Source: Oscheius sp. JU75
Lineage: Eukaryota; Nematoda; Chromadorea; Rhabditida; Rhabditidae
Direction: 5' to 3'
DNA: 64,000 bases
NCBI GenBank assembly: GCA_037178855.1
Contig: JASJZC010000005.1
Location: 2,046,001-2,110,000 of the forward strand
This document shows positions 21,101-32,926 of this stretch, one piece after another. The notes beneath the pieces were generated by a model. That model did not search any database, was not told where the DNA came from, and saw nothing but the letters and a program-made list of their open reading frames with translations. Position numbers and translations under genes: made by a program. The first letter of the stretch is position 1. The number at the start of each line of letters is the position of its first letter.

Positions 21101-22602
21101 CAATGGTCATGCCCTTCTTTACAGTCATGTTCTTGCGATGACTCGAACCGTCCCAGTAGCAGTAGGCGACCGTCACATCCTCCTGCTTCTCCTTTTCCTG
21201 CTGCGCCTTCCATTCGGCCGCGAGGCGCTCTTTTTCTCTGAAAATGGAAAGAAAAGGATTAGTAGGACTTGTGACCACATTTTTTTAGTACAAAAGACAA
21301 AAAGAAGCAGTCATTGATGACCAACTATACGTCTCGTGACTATGAGGAATTTTTTGGCGGGTAACATTTTTTAGCTTACCCAAGGTTGGAAATCCGGCCG
21401 GTTCGAATTGGCGGGAGGTTGGATTTGCTTACCGTCAATTTCAGATTAAAAAAAAACTTCGAGACCCGAACAGACCCGGCCGGTCGAGTTCAGATACGCA
21501 GGCCGCAGGTGGGCCGGTACGTTAGGCCGGGTTCGTGCCTGCGTATCTGTCCCGGTTCGGTCGGCCTCATTTCTCAATTTACCTGGCTTACCAAGCCAAT
21601 TTGACTTCACGCCAACAAATTTGAAATGGCTCCCGAGATCAAGTGAGCCCGGCTCAAGCACATTTTATGTAAAAATCAGCCGGGCTAACGCGATAGCCAT
21701 GCCTGCTGGGAATATTTTTAGCCTAATAGCCGAAACAGCCCTTCGAACCGGCCGGATTTCCAAAAATTCAAAATATGGTGTTTTCGGTCCAGATTTTTGT
21801 TTCAACACACACAGGCAATTTCTTTTTTTTTCCTGGGCTTTGTATAGAACTTGAAGCAATGAGGGTACGTTTTTAGCAAGGAAAGGTTGCTACAATCTGG
21901 GCCGGTAATTTTGAAAACTTACTTGATCAAAGCCTCTTCTCGGTCCTTGTCCGGCAAGAAGGTCGTGTCGACGCTCGGATCCATGCCCATGCGCTTCTTC
22001 GGGATCACGATCTCCTCCTCCTCTTCGTCATCGCCGAAGGACAGGACGCGCTTCTGATTGATCGTTTTGCTCTCCTCGGCCAGATCCTTTTTCGACTTCT
22101 CTTCTGGAGCCCCGTGGACGATTTTGCTCTCCCTCAAATGGTAACTTTGGTAGGACAAAAAAAAAGTTACCTGATTTTTATGGCGTCAATCTGCTTCTCC
22201 TTCATCTGATCCAGTGTGACGAGGCCGATCGTGTTTGCCTTTAGATTCTCCTCGATCGCATCGTAGTTGACGGTGAATTTTTGCGTGATATTGGCGGCTC
22301 CTGAAAGAGATTTCTTGGATATTTTACAAAGCAAGGACTTGGGAAACCCGATAAACATAGGCGGGGGTTGGACCCATTTTGCTCGGATCCATAGTCCGGT
22401 GCGCTAGTCGCAGAGAAACCGGCCAAGACTGTTCTCTATGCCTTCAAGCAACGATTCTCAGGAAAACCCCCCTAAAAATTGAAGAAAACCCACTTTTAGC
22501 GCTCTCCTCCTCCATTTTGCGCAGCTGTTGCTCGGCATCTTCCTTGGCCCTTTCCCGAGCCCTGTTCAGATGGGTTATTCGGCTCGACCCAGCGTTGGAC
22601 AT
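18131..22602 (-). CDS. xap5: FAM50/XAP5 family nuclear protein
   Basis: Seven minus-strand exons, 22602-22494, 22300-22171, 22132-21923, 21237-21075, 21033-20942, 20900-20774 and 18247-18131, join in frame to 315 aa (human FAM50A is about 339). The N-terminus is charged and helical ([20 protein letters not shown]), followed by [14 protein letters not shown], an acidic-basic stretch with [19 protein letters not shown], and the conserved C-terminal domain: [50 protein letters not shown], and [17 protein letters not shown]. Family members are nuclear and linked to splicing and chromatin. The ATG follows TTTTCAG directly, so the transcript may be trans-spliced. Intron 6 (2.5 kb) carries a mariner and a degenerate tandem repeat; intron 3 carries a fold-back element. 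Confidence 0.9.
18480..20680. repeat. Degenerate ~200-bp tandem array in XAP5 intron 6, CT-rich
   Basis: The plus strand repeats a TTTGACAA.ATC...TTGTCTCCAGGAGAGCAGATC unit, seen near 18505-18540, 18905, 19710, 19895-19935, 20288-20320, 20550 and 20635. With the 785-bp mariner removed, spacings are about 402, 208, 390 and 262 bp, roughly multiples of 200. Between copies the sequence is CTGTCT-rich. The open frames across it (18507-19039 and others) are products of this composition. Confidence 0.5.
18918..19702 (-). mobile_element. mariner transposon, copy 2 (internally deleted, minus strand)
   Basis: Inverted ends TTGGGGTGACAACTAAGTCT (18918) and ATAAGACTTATTTGCCAACC to 19702, flanked by TA. 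Length is 785 bp. On the minus strand, remnants of the transposase are joined across two deletions: WQRMS runs into [10 protein letters not shown], and ARPH runs into NFFASKPK, removing both the first catalytic Asp and the D34D block. It sits in an XAP5 intron. Confidence 0.85.
21386..21763. repeat. Fold-back MITE in XAP5 intron 3
   Basis: Perfect 22-bp inverted ends (21386-21407 and 21742-21763, core AATCCGGCCGGTTCGAA) enclose a second inner palindrome, CAGATACGCAGGC (21491) with GCCTGCGTATCTG (21537-21549). The element is GC-rich against an AT-rich intron. Confidence 0.7.
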
Positions 22603-23848
22603 CTGAAAACAAGCAAAAATTAGGAAAAACTGGAAGATGAGCAGGTAAACAGTAATTAAGAACGACAAAATTGGAATATAGCGTGAAAATGTGCAACTTG
22701 ACGTCTTCCCCCTCTTAAGCTGGTTTCGCAGGAAAACTTCATTTCGCCGGAAGAATAGTGCTAGAAGCCGTTTGGAGGGGATAAACGGCAGTATCGGGGA
22801 GAAAATGGTATTTGGGGGTCAAGTTGGCACCTTTTCGAGAGCTTCTTTTGACAAATTTTCAAGAAAGACAGCTGATGATTGTTGAAAGAAGCAAGTGTGA
22901 GCGGCGTATAAAGAGGCTTATAAAGACTGAAAAGAGTGAAAAACGGGAGGAGACTGGGAGACGATTGTGAAAATGTTTTAACGACCATTTCTTTTAATCA
23001 TTTTCAGGAAATACACTTTACTACGATCTAACAAAGAGCAGTGACAGTGAGTTGGAAGGGAGAATGAGAAAGAATGAGGCAAAAGTGAGTGAAGATAGAA
23101 GCACGAAGAATGAGCAATTTCTGGCCCTTTGACGGCACTTTTTGCTGCAGGTATACAAGGACAAGTTGTTCCTTATTCGAAATGGAGGTAGGAAACACAA
23201 ATATCTTGAAACTTTGTAGATATACAGAGAGAGGAGGCGAACTAACTGGCAAAACATGGATGCGGAAGAAGTATCTTTTAGAAGTAATTTCTGGCTGTTT
23301 CGAGTCAGCGCTTTTGTAGTTTTACATGCGAACATTGTTTCCAGCTAGAGAGCGAAGTATGGGAAAGAAATAGTGATGAAATTTGCTGAAAAAAAGAGGA
23401 GAATAACGGAAGAGCAACGAGAAACAAGATATTCGAATGGCTGCGTACGCAAAAAAACCGTCGCGTACACCAGAATACGTAACAGATATTTACGAACAGA
23501 CGGCAGCTGTTAAATTCGGAAAAATGGTTGAAAACAGAAAAAGGATTTTGTAAGATAAAATTTTCGTTCTAGGTAAAAAAAAAAACAAACAAGAAGGCCT
23601 TTTTTGAAACGTTTCTTGGCGACAAAATGAGTGTAGTGACAAGGTAAGAGTTGAGTTTTCTGTTCATTTTCTGAGGTTCACGACTACATTTTCCTCATTG
23701 TCACTGACACTGTAACTGTAACTATCACAGTCTCTGTCTCAGTTTGCCCGATAGACTACCGTGTACTGTCTCCATATCTGTTAAAACAAAAACATCTCAC
23801 GTTTATCTAAAAGAGATACTTTATTTCCGCAAAAGAGACTGCTCCGTC
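22603..23848. other. Intergenic, no supported gene
   Basis: Upstream of the XAP5 start. Contains many AG/GA-rich open frames on both strands without splice or codon support, and one copy of the TAGACTACC word at 23746. Confidence 0.4.
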
Positions 23849-24091
23849 TCAGTTCTTTGACGGCTCTTCTGGCTTCGTGGTCGGCATGAGGAGAGTGACG
23901 TGAAGGGGCAGCGAGGCATCGGCCAACTGACTACATCCGACATGCTTGTGGAAGACGAGACCGGCCAGCATCGTGTCCTCCTTTTGCTGCTTCTTCTTCT
24001 TCTGTCGACTGGCGAACAGCTGCTGTCCCAGTCCGGCTACCAGCTCGTCAGCCTTGGCGTCCGTCAGTTCCGAGAGGCGCATCTCCGACAT
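23849..24091 (-). CDS. Small hypothetical protein, 80 aa
   Basis: A single open exon on the minus strand starts MSEMRLSELTDAKADELVAG, has a Lys/Gln-rich middle (QKKKKQQKE) and ends EEPSKN. TTTCTAG lies shortly upstream of the ATG, consistent with a trans-splice acceptor, and an AATAAA sits at 23825-23820 just after the stop, so a real short transcript is plausible. Codon choice is GC-rich in third positions, like other host genes here. No signal peptide or membrane segment. I do not recognise it. Confidence 0.5.
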   Translation of the reverse strand: MSEMRLSELTDAKADELVAGLGQQLFASRQKKKKQQKEDTMLAGLVFHKHVGCSQLADASLPLHVTLLMPTTKPEEPSKN

Positions 24092-24491
24092 TTTGAGCTG
24101 TCTTTATTGCTAGAAAGTTTTTTTTTTTGGGAGCCAAGTCGAAGTTTTGTTTTGCAACTTTGAACTTTAAAACACGAATTCAAACAACTCTGATTACCAA
24201 ATTACCTTGGCGTCACGGTTTCTGCCATACGTTTTGGGGTCGAGGACCGTGTTTTTCTGTCTCGTCATCTTCTGCAAAGTTGACAATTTTTATCTGGTCT
24301 ACAATTTCGCTGGACATCAAGAAGCTCAAGAACGCCATCTTGATCTAGAAAATTGAGTTGCAAGCGGCAAACTTCCTAAAAAATGGGAAGTTTCCAAGTC
24401 AAGACTAACCCCAGCCCCTCCGCGTGTAATCCCATCCAGTTTAGACTTGACAGACCTCAGTTCAACGACAGACGACGACCCAGGACGGACG

Positions 24492-26581
24492 ATGACCGAC
24501 GACGGCTACTTCAACCCCAGAGAGCAGGGCAACAGCTCCGAGGGGACAAAGAAGAGGATGAGCACCGGACTCCACGCCACGCCGGAACAGATGCAGGTAG
24601 GTTCCACACTCCATGTCTACTTGTCTACTCTGTTAAATGTCTCTCTGTCCCTGTCTCTCGGTTACCTGTCTCTGTGTTCAGTCAACAGCTCCGAGGAGAC
24701 GAAGAAGAGTCGAGTCAGTTTGAGGAAGCTCCATTAGCCACAGCTGTTCTCGCAATTGAATTACGAGTGCCATTCCATGTTACTATGCCTATCTGTCTAT
24801 ATATCTCTCTCACCGTCCGATGTTCTGCTTGCAGGTTCTGGAAAAGTCCCCGCTCTTCCACGGCAATGTGGCCATGAACTACGTCAAGGAGCAGCTGTCA
24901 GAAGTCGGAGACTGTCTCCTTCGTCTCGTGGAAGGACAGCCTGTCCAAGGGAAGGAATACTGTGTCACCGTGATGCACAGAGCGGAACAGTACGTCAGTC
25001 TCCCGCTGCGAAGCCGTTCCGCCACCGGAGGAAGAACTGTCTACTACTTCAACGAGCAGAGCTTCACTGACCCGCTTCTCTGCTTCACCGAGTACGTCGA
25101 CAGAAGTCTTCTACTGAGTAAGGAAGGCTACAGGGCAAAGAGGGCCATCCCGAGGCAGCTCTGGGAGATCAAGAAGGAAGACCTCAAGCTAGACAAGAAG
25201 ATAGGAGAGGGCGCCTTCGGAGAGGTCTGCCGCGGCCAAATGAAGGACACCGACGTCGCGATCAAAATTATGAAGATCAACGCCAAGACCAAAGGAAAAA
25301 TTGGAATGATGAAGCAGGAGGCTGTCTTCATGAAGGTTCGTTCAGTTTCTGGGGTTTGAGAAGGGGTAAGAACTAACAGAGACAGAGAGACAGAGTCATA
25401 GTGAGATAGAACCCAGGTACATGCCTCATTTCCAGGTCTACCAGCACCGCAACATTGTGCGCTTCTACGGAGCCCTGATCAACGAGACGGAGGCCTTTAT
25501 CGTGATGGAGCTGGTCAAGGGCGGCGGCCTCAACGACTACCTGAAAGCCCATCCGGATCTGGACAAGACGACTCGAGCCAGCTGGTGCTATGACGTGGCT
25601 GCCGCCTTGGCCTTCCTGCATCGTCGTGGCTGTATGCATCGCGACGTCGGGGCCAGGAACTGCCTCGTCGATCTGGAACAGAATCTCATTAAACTATCGG
25701 ACTTTGGACTGAGCTGTCGCGGCACCCACATGAGACTACTGTCGACTGAACAGGTTAGTTAGCTTTTTTGTATGTTTTATAGTTGGGATATCGACAAACA
25801 TGAATTAAAAGATATACTGAGAATACGTGTTGAGCAATTCATCATTTGCAGGTAGCCATTCGTTGGGCCGCGCCTGAGGTTATCAACTGCAAGCTGTACA
25901 AGAGTGCCAGCGACGTCTGGGGCTTCGCCATGGTCACCTGGGAGATCATGAACAACGGACGCGAGCCCTTCGACGACAAGAGCCTGGCCGAAATCAAGCA
26001 GAACATCAAGAATCCCAACTTCCGTCCATCCCTTCTCGAATCGCCCTACTGGACGCCGGAGCTCAAGACAGCCGTTCAACTGTGCTGGTCGACCACGCCG
26101 TCAAGTCGTCCTAACATGGACCTGATCTGCGACAAACTGTACACTGGATGTAAGCACCTGGTTAGTCATTTTTCTTTCATTTCTCTTTTTTTTTCTCTCT
26201 CTCTCTTTCTCCCTATCTTTCTGTCTCTAATCAGAGACTAACCTTGGTCAACAGCTTCGAAGAATACCATAGTTCCAGGTCACGGAGGAGTCGCGAAAGC
26301 TTATGAGGGAGGCTCGGCAGCGCGACAAGGACAAGGACAGCAGGGGGAGGGAAAAGATGGTCCCGAGTGACACGGATGGCAACAAGTCTGGAGATGTGGA
26401 TGGCGGTAGTAGGACGCACCGACTGCCGAAGAAGACGCGCTCGGATGAGACTCAGAGGAAGAAGCTGGTCGGTGCTTACCAGACTCCTTCCACGACCGCG
26501 AAGAGAGGGAAGAAGCGCCGTCACCGCATCAACAGGGTCCCGAAGGACGAGAACAAGTCAGGAGATCTGTTCAATGAGTAG
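24492..26581 (+). CDS. Non-receptor tyrosine kinase, SH2-kinase (Fer/SPE-8-like, nematode-expanded type)
   Basis: Five exons, 24492-24596, 24835-25335, 25436-25753, 25852-26160 and 26279-26581, join in frame to 511 aa. An SH2 domain spans about 42-130 (LFHG; GDCLLR with Arg65 as the phosphotyrosine-binding Arg). The kinase domain spans about 152-410: GEGAFGEV at 159-166, Lys179 in VAIK, Glu197, HRDVGARN at 270-277, DFG at 291-293 and RWAAPE at 312-317. All catalytic residues are present, so it should be active in the cytosol. The loop between DFG and APE has no tyrosine, so loop activation must differ from the usual pattern. The tail (412-511) is very basic (KKRRHRINR). ATG 24492 is the first in frame with the domains. 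The Helitron begins 190 bp downstream. Confidence 0.85.
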
Positions 26582-26771
26582 GAGAGAAGAGTCAACTGTA
26601 ACTATCGTACCGGAACTAAGAAAATAACTGTGCAAAAAAAGTGAGTGTACTCTTATTACTTATGGGGTAGGGTTTTGTTTTGTTTCACAGTTCTTATATT
26701 AGATCGCGCCTAGTTTTCAATTGCTCTAGATTTCTTGCAAAGAGTCTCCTATCAGTTCACTTTTCTAACTA

Positions 26772-29700
26772 TCTCTACTACTATATAAAGAGCAACCGTC
26801 TCCGTCTGTCCGTCCGAAGCCTTTTGCGTTTGTACGAAAATGTCTACGCAGCACCCAAAATTCCAAAGTTCGTCGATTTTCACCATGTTATCGTGACTTT
26901 TTGGCGTTTTTGACGGTTGCAAACGAAAGAGAATGTGCAATTTGTTATAGAGTAACGAGAAAAATTAGGAAAACAGAAAAAAAACTTGAGAAAAAAGGTG
27001 CACAAGCGACTTCAGGCAGCAAAATTTGCCGGCTTGCTCTGGGGATCTCCCGTACCGTCTCGGCGCGCTGATCAGATATATAATCTCAAGAAAATCTACT
27101 TGGCACCATTTTTTATTCGCAAGCCATAATTTATGGCCAAATCGACCTCGGTCTATCCGAGTGTCAATATTTTTGTTTTACGTACCTTTGGGTATGGTTT
27201 GTAAGAGCCAAAGGTAAAGGCTCCGCAGGAAAACTTACGGTCACAGTACGTAATTTTAATTAATTTTTAGACACTGCGATGAATCTTCATAAAAGAATTA
27301 GTAGTGCTGTGGGGCAGGACCCTATTAACACCGTCGACCTGGGGCTTCTAGGCAAAAAAGCTAAGTATTTGAAACTAAAGGGCGATACGTCGACGGGAAA
27401 TCTTATTGGCGGACTGACCACGCGCATCAGACAGCAGAAAACCGCGAACAGGCAGAGAGATATTCTTCTTCAACAACTGGGAGGTGAAATTGCTAAAATG
27501 GATAGAGATTTCATGGAAGTTAAACGGTTTGTTTTGCAATTTATTCACGTTTAAAATACTTTTTAAGTGAGAATAATATGCTAAAACAAAAAATTAATGA
27601 AATGGAACAGGATCTATATCATAAAGACAATTTGCTCTTTGACCATCTTCCTCTCGACTTGATCAGTGTCGATATGGGATCTCAGGGAATCCAAACAATT
27701 GTCGCTCTTTCTGAAATGACATCTTCGGATCAGGACGTTAGAAATCCTCTTCAATAAATTTGCGCTGCCTATAACATCATGGAATAGTGTCTTGAAATCT
27801 TGATAACCTGGATCATTCCTTTGATTTTCCCAGTAGATAACTAAAATGAACTGTTATAACAAACACTTTCACGAAGCACTATTACGTTTTCTCCGTGCAA
27901 GTTTACCTGTTTATTCTGTTTTCTTTGTGAACCCTGAAATTTATCTAGAAAAAAACTTACTGTTAACTATGGGACATCAGCAAAGCGGTCTTAGGCGACC
28001 GGATCAAGACGACTTGGATCGAAATAGGCCTCCTGTTGAAGAAGAAAGGTAAGGACAGCACTCTGTTCAAATATTTTCGGTAGTAGATCCCAGGAAATGG
28101 ATACATCGGTGCACCGAACAACTGAAGAGCCCATGGAATTTGTGGAGGAGTGTTTCCGGTTGGATCGAGAAGAGGAACGACGAGTAGAACAGTTATCGAG
28201 ACAATTGCCGGAGGGACAAGCTGATCAAGAACAGGAGAGGACGTCGAGTTTGGAGCTGGAGAGACAAGCAAGGAAACGAGAACAAAGGCGAATTCAGCAA
28301 CAAAATAGAAGAGCTAGACTATTGTCAATGATGACTCCTAAACAAGCTGCAGAGGAACGGGCACATAATTCCAATTTGCGTCATTTTCGTCGGAAGAACA
28401 CATCAGATGATGTTCGTGAAAATACAAGAGAGCGGAATACTTTGGGACGTCAAATTATCCGGCAAAACTTACCACAGAATGTCCATGCCGAAATAAGACA
28501 ACTAGATACTGAAGCACACCGCGAGCAGAGAGCAAATCTCCCAGATCCCCGTCGAGCAGAAATACAGCGGCAGAACACATCAGCTCATAGAGAAAGAGAT
28601 CAAAGGTTTGTTAGAAAATTTGCTCAAAAAGCCACTTTTTCAGTCAAACTCCACAAGAAAGAGCTACCCAAAAATCAGTTCGCCGTGAAAAAATTGCCTT
28701 AAGATTAGCCGCACGACGTAATCTGAATCTTGACGTTGTTCCTCCAGACTATTATCTCGGTACTTTGTCTGACGAATGCTCTCACTGTGGCGCTTTGTAC
28801 TTCCGGGACGAACATCCACGAAAAGCTGACGGTACTTACAATCCCTGTTGTGGAAATGGCGCAGTGACTCTCGATCGATTTGAACAGTATCCAATAGTTT
28901 TGGCTGAGCTTTTCACCGGACAGAATCCTTACTCTGCAAATTTCATCAAAAACATCAGGAAATTCAACTCTGCTTTCTCCATTGCCTCGATGGATTGCAA
29001 GGTGAGGAACCAAGTTGTGAGATCAGTCACTTTTTAGTTGCAAACTATGCACGGAAGAGGTCCTTTCGTCTTTAAAATTCATGGAGAAATTTGCTTCCAT
29101 ACGGGTCCAGCCATAGGCAGTAATGTAACTCCTTCCTATGGGCAACTATTCTTCATTGACGAGACAGCTGCAGCTGATCACCGCATAGCTTTTCCTGTCA
29201 ATTCTGACTGTAACCCCGATTTAATGCGTTTTCTGAGCCGGTATATGAGAGAGAACCACGAATACGCTCGCAGCTACAAACTTCTTCAAGAAGTATATAA
29301 AGAAGAGGAAGAGAAGGCACGTCAAGAACATAGGGAAATGGACAGAGTTCGCTTGGTGTTCCAGTCCGTCAACACTCCTGATCCTCGCAGATATAATACA
29401 CCTCGAATTGCCGAAGTAGCTCTGATTTACGTAGGAGAAAACGGAGAGGTTCCGTCCCCAAAGAACTACACAGTTCACGCAAGGGGTGGAGGGTTACGAA
29501 AAGTACCAATAATTCACAAGGTTGGACAAGTTTGATTACAGAAAAATATCTCGATTCAGATGCTCGACCCATGCTCCTACCCCTTCTTCTTCATCAGAGG
29601 TGACTTCGGATATCATGCGGACAGAAAGAAGCAGGTGAAAAAAGCAAATGGAGCTGTTGAGCAGAAGAAAATGACACTGAAGGACTATTACTGTTATTAT

Positions 29701-31729
29701 CTCTCTATCCGGAATACCTTCAATCCTATTCTCTACGGAGGAAAACTTCTTCAACAGTTCGTTTGCGGATCTTGGGGAAAGACGGAGCAGTGCAACCTGG
29801 AATTCATCCGAAACCATCAGGCTACCTTACGATCGGAATACTACTCCGACCTTCGAGAGTTCATTGCCACCGACACAGGAGGTCAATGTGGTTCGCGAAT
29901 CCTTCTTCCAGCAACGTTCACGTCCAGTCCACGCTATATGATGAACTGTTATTTGGTAAGTGAAGTCATTCAGTATTTTGGGGAAGAAAAACTTATAGGA
30001 TGCCATGACGATTACCAGCAGATACGGAAAGCCCGATATATTTGTCACGTTCACCTGTAATCCGAATTGGCGCGAGATCCAGGAGAATCTGTACCCAGGA
30101 CAAACAGCCTCTGATCGTCCAGACTTAGTCGAGCGCGTTTTCCGAATGAAGTCAAAGGAAATGATGAAGGATATCACGGAGGGACGACTGTTCGGAAGGG
30201 TCATCGCTTTTGTTTTCACCGTGGAGTGGCAGAAGCGGGGCTTGCCTCACATTCACGCTCTCTTCACCCTTCACAGTGACGACAAATTCCGTTCCGATGA
30301 TGATATTGATCGACACATCCGTGCTGAGCTGCCAGACTTTGACCGGGAACCTGAGCTCTTTGAAAAAGTTGCTCGCCACATGATCCACCGCGATTGCGGC
30401 GTCAACTCTCCGTGTTGGAATGGAACAGGTTGCTCAAAAAGGTTCCCATATGCCTTCCAAGATCGGACCAATATGAATGTCAACGGATACCCAGTCTACA
30501 AAAGAAGAGATACCGGAACAATTGCTAGGATAGGTGGCAGAGACCGTCCAAAGGTTTGTTTTGTAGCTAGACAAAGTATTTTGTTTTCAGTACTACAACA
30601 ATCAATGGGTTGTCCCATATAATTCCCTGCTTCTTCTGAAGTATGACGCTCATATTAACGTCCAAGCCTGTGCAGAAATCGAGGGAGTAAAATATCTTTA
30701 CAAGTACACCTATAAAGGCAGTGACAAGGCAAAGCTCAAGCTTGAGCGGAAACAGCGCGCAACAAACGGAGAAATGATAGATGAGGTCGCTGAACATCTC
30801 GACGCTAGGTATCTGTGCGCCCCGGAAGGATACCACCGTCTCTTCGAGTTCCAACTTCACGGAAGATCCAACGCTGTGATCGACTTAGTGGTATGTTAGC
30901 TCAGAGAATTTATAACCGTGTCTTCAGGTACATGAAAAAGGAAAACATTCTGTTGTTTTTGCACCGGGTAATGAGGTACAGGCGGCTGCGCAGAATATAA
31001 AGACTTCTCTTCTCGCATATTTTGACTTTAACAAAAAGGCAAGGGACCTCGAAGCAGAAGGACGTCTTCGCGAGTTGGGACCGGTCGATCCCCGCACTGT
31101 CACCTACAACCAGTTTCCCGAGCACTTCACTTACAATAAGGTATTTTTTGGTAGCAAAATCAGTATATTAGGTTTGCAGAAGGACAGATTCTGGGCCCCT
31201 AAGAGACATGTTAACAACAACATTGGAAGGATCCACTCGGTTAGTCCAAAGCAGCAGGAACGCTATTGTATCCGTCTACTTCTATTGCACACAACCGGAG
31301 CCACAAGCTATGAAGAACTGTTCACGGTCAATGAAACCAGGTTCCACACAGCGGAAGAGGCAGCCAAAGAGCTCGGATTGATCCGAACTCCGCATCATTT
31401 CAATGAGGCGATGGCTGACGCAGCACGCTTCAAAATGCCTCCTGCATTACGAAGTGTTTTTGCAACTCTTCTCGCGTTCGACCAGCCTTCATGTGGTAAC
31501 CAAATGTGGGAAGATTGGAAGGTCCAAATGTCGGAAGACTATGTTAATCGAGGACGCACACCCGCTGATGCCGAAGCATTAGCATACTACGATATTTTGG
31601 AGATGTGTGGTCCTCTCAACATCGTACTGGAACAGTTCATCCAAACACGATATGCTCAGCCTGCACCGATGGCAGACGACACCCCGGATTACGGAACCAT
31701 GGGGCAGGAAATGTATGCCAAAGTAGAAA
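26772..31729 (+). mobile_element. Helitron, partial head-to-tail copy A (lacks helicase and 3' end)
   Basis: Begins TCTCTACTACTATATAAAG after an A, the normal Helitron A|TC entry. Its 4958 bp are repeated from 31730; I saw no difference in the stretches compared, and all predicted peptides are identical. It stops inside the exon before the helicase, where copy B's 5' end begins. No 3' terminus is present between the copies. Confidence 0.9.
27279..27757 (+). CDS. Helitron accessory coiled-coil protein, copy A
   Basis: Two exons, 27279-27526 and 27568-27757, joined by a 41-nt intron ending TTTTTAAG, give 145 aa. Residues 45-110 are rich in charged and Leu/Met heptads (RIRQQKTANRQRDILLQQLG, then NNMLKQKINEMEQDLYHKD), a likely coiled coil. 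The rest has no motif I know. It lies between the Helitron 5' terminus and the Rep gene, in the same orientation. Confidence 0.6.
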
Positions 31730-31746
31730 TCTCTACTACTATATAA
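27969..31746 (+). pseudogene. Helitron Rep protein, copy A, truncated before the helicase
   Basis: Same exon chain as copy B up to QEMYAKVE, after which seven codons are read from copy B's 5' end (ISTTI, stop at 31744-31746). The Rep part is complete: an N-terminal basic region, a C-x2-C zinc segment (DECSHCGALYF), TCNPNWRE, the HUH motif GLPHIHALF, and the tyrosines in KYLYKYTYKG. Without a helicase this copy should not mobilise on its own. An in-frame upstream ATG at 27846 is possible. Confidence 0.85.
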
Positions 31747-32236
31747 AGAGCAACCGTCTCCGTCTGTCCGTCCGAAGCCTTTTGCGTTTGTACGAAAATG
31801 TCTACGCAGCACCCAAAATTCCAAAGTTCGTCGATTTTCACCATGTTATCGTGACTTTTTGGCGTTTTTGACGGTTGCAAACGAAAGAGAATGTGCAATT
31901 TGTTATAGAGTAACGAGAAAAATTAGGAAAACAGAAAAAAAACTTGAGAAAAAAGGTGCACAAGCGACTTCAGGCAGCAAAATTTGCCGGCTTGCTCTGG
32001 GGATCTCCCGTACCGTCTCGGCGCGCTGATCAGATATATAATCTCAAGAAAATCTACTTGGCACCATTTTTTATTCGCAAGCCATAATTTATGGCCAAAT
32101 CGACCTCGGTCTATCCGAGTGTCAATATTTTTGTTTTACGTACCTTTGGGTATGGTTTGTAAGAGCCAAAGGTAAAGGCTCCGCAGGAAAACTTACGGTC
32201 ACAGTACGTAATTTTAATTAATTTTTAGACACTGCG

Positions 32237-32715
32237 ATGAATCTTCATAAAAGAATTAGTAGTGCTGTGGGGCAGGACCCTATTAACACCGTCGACCTGG
32301 GGCTTCTAGGCAAAAAAGCTAAGTATTTGAAACTAAAGGGCGATACGTCGACGGGAAATCTTATTGGCGGACTGACCACGCGCATCAGACAGCAGAAAAC
32401 CGCGAACAGGCAGAGAGATATTCTTCTTCAACAACTGGGAGGTGAAATTGCTAAAATGGATAGAGATTTCATGGAAGTTAAACGGTTTGTTTTGCAATTT
32501 ATTCACGTTTAAAATACTTTTTAAGTGAGAATAATATGCTAAAACAAAAAATTAATGAAATGGAACAGGATCTATATCATAAAGACAATTTGCTCTTTGA
32601 CCATCTTCCTCTCGACTTGATCAGTGTCGATATGGGATCTCAGGGAATCCAAACAATTGTCGCTCTTTCTGAAATGACATCTTCGGATCAGGACGTTAGA
32701 AATCCTCTTCAATAA
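32237..32715 (+). CDS. Helitron accessory coiled-coil protein, copy B
   Basis: Same sequence as the copy A gene shifted by 4958 bp: exons 32237-32484 and 32526-32715, 145 aa, likely coiled coil in the middle. It precedes the Rep-helicase start by about 210 bp. Confidence 0.6.
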
Positions 32716-32926
32716 ATTTGCGCTGCCTATAACATCATGGAATAGTGTCTTGAAATCTTGATAACCTGGATCATTCCTTTGATTTTCCCAGTAGATAACT
32801 AAAATGAACTGTTATAACAAACACTTTCACGAAGCACTATTACGTTTTCTCCGTGCAAGTTTACCTGTTTATTCTGTTTTCTTTGTGAACCCTGAAATTT
32901 ATCTAGAAAAAAACTTACTGTTAACT

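Noticed and set aside
22761-23335. Minus-strand frames upstream of XAP5 that might be a 5' exon
   Set aside because: AG-rich composition gives open frames on both strands; the XAP5 ATG at 22602 directly follows an acceptor-like TTTTCAG.
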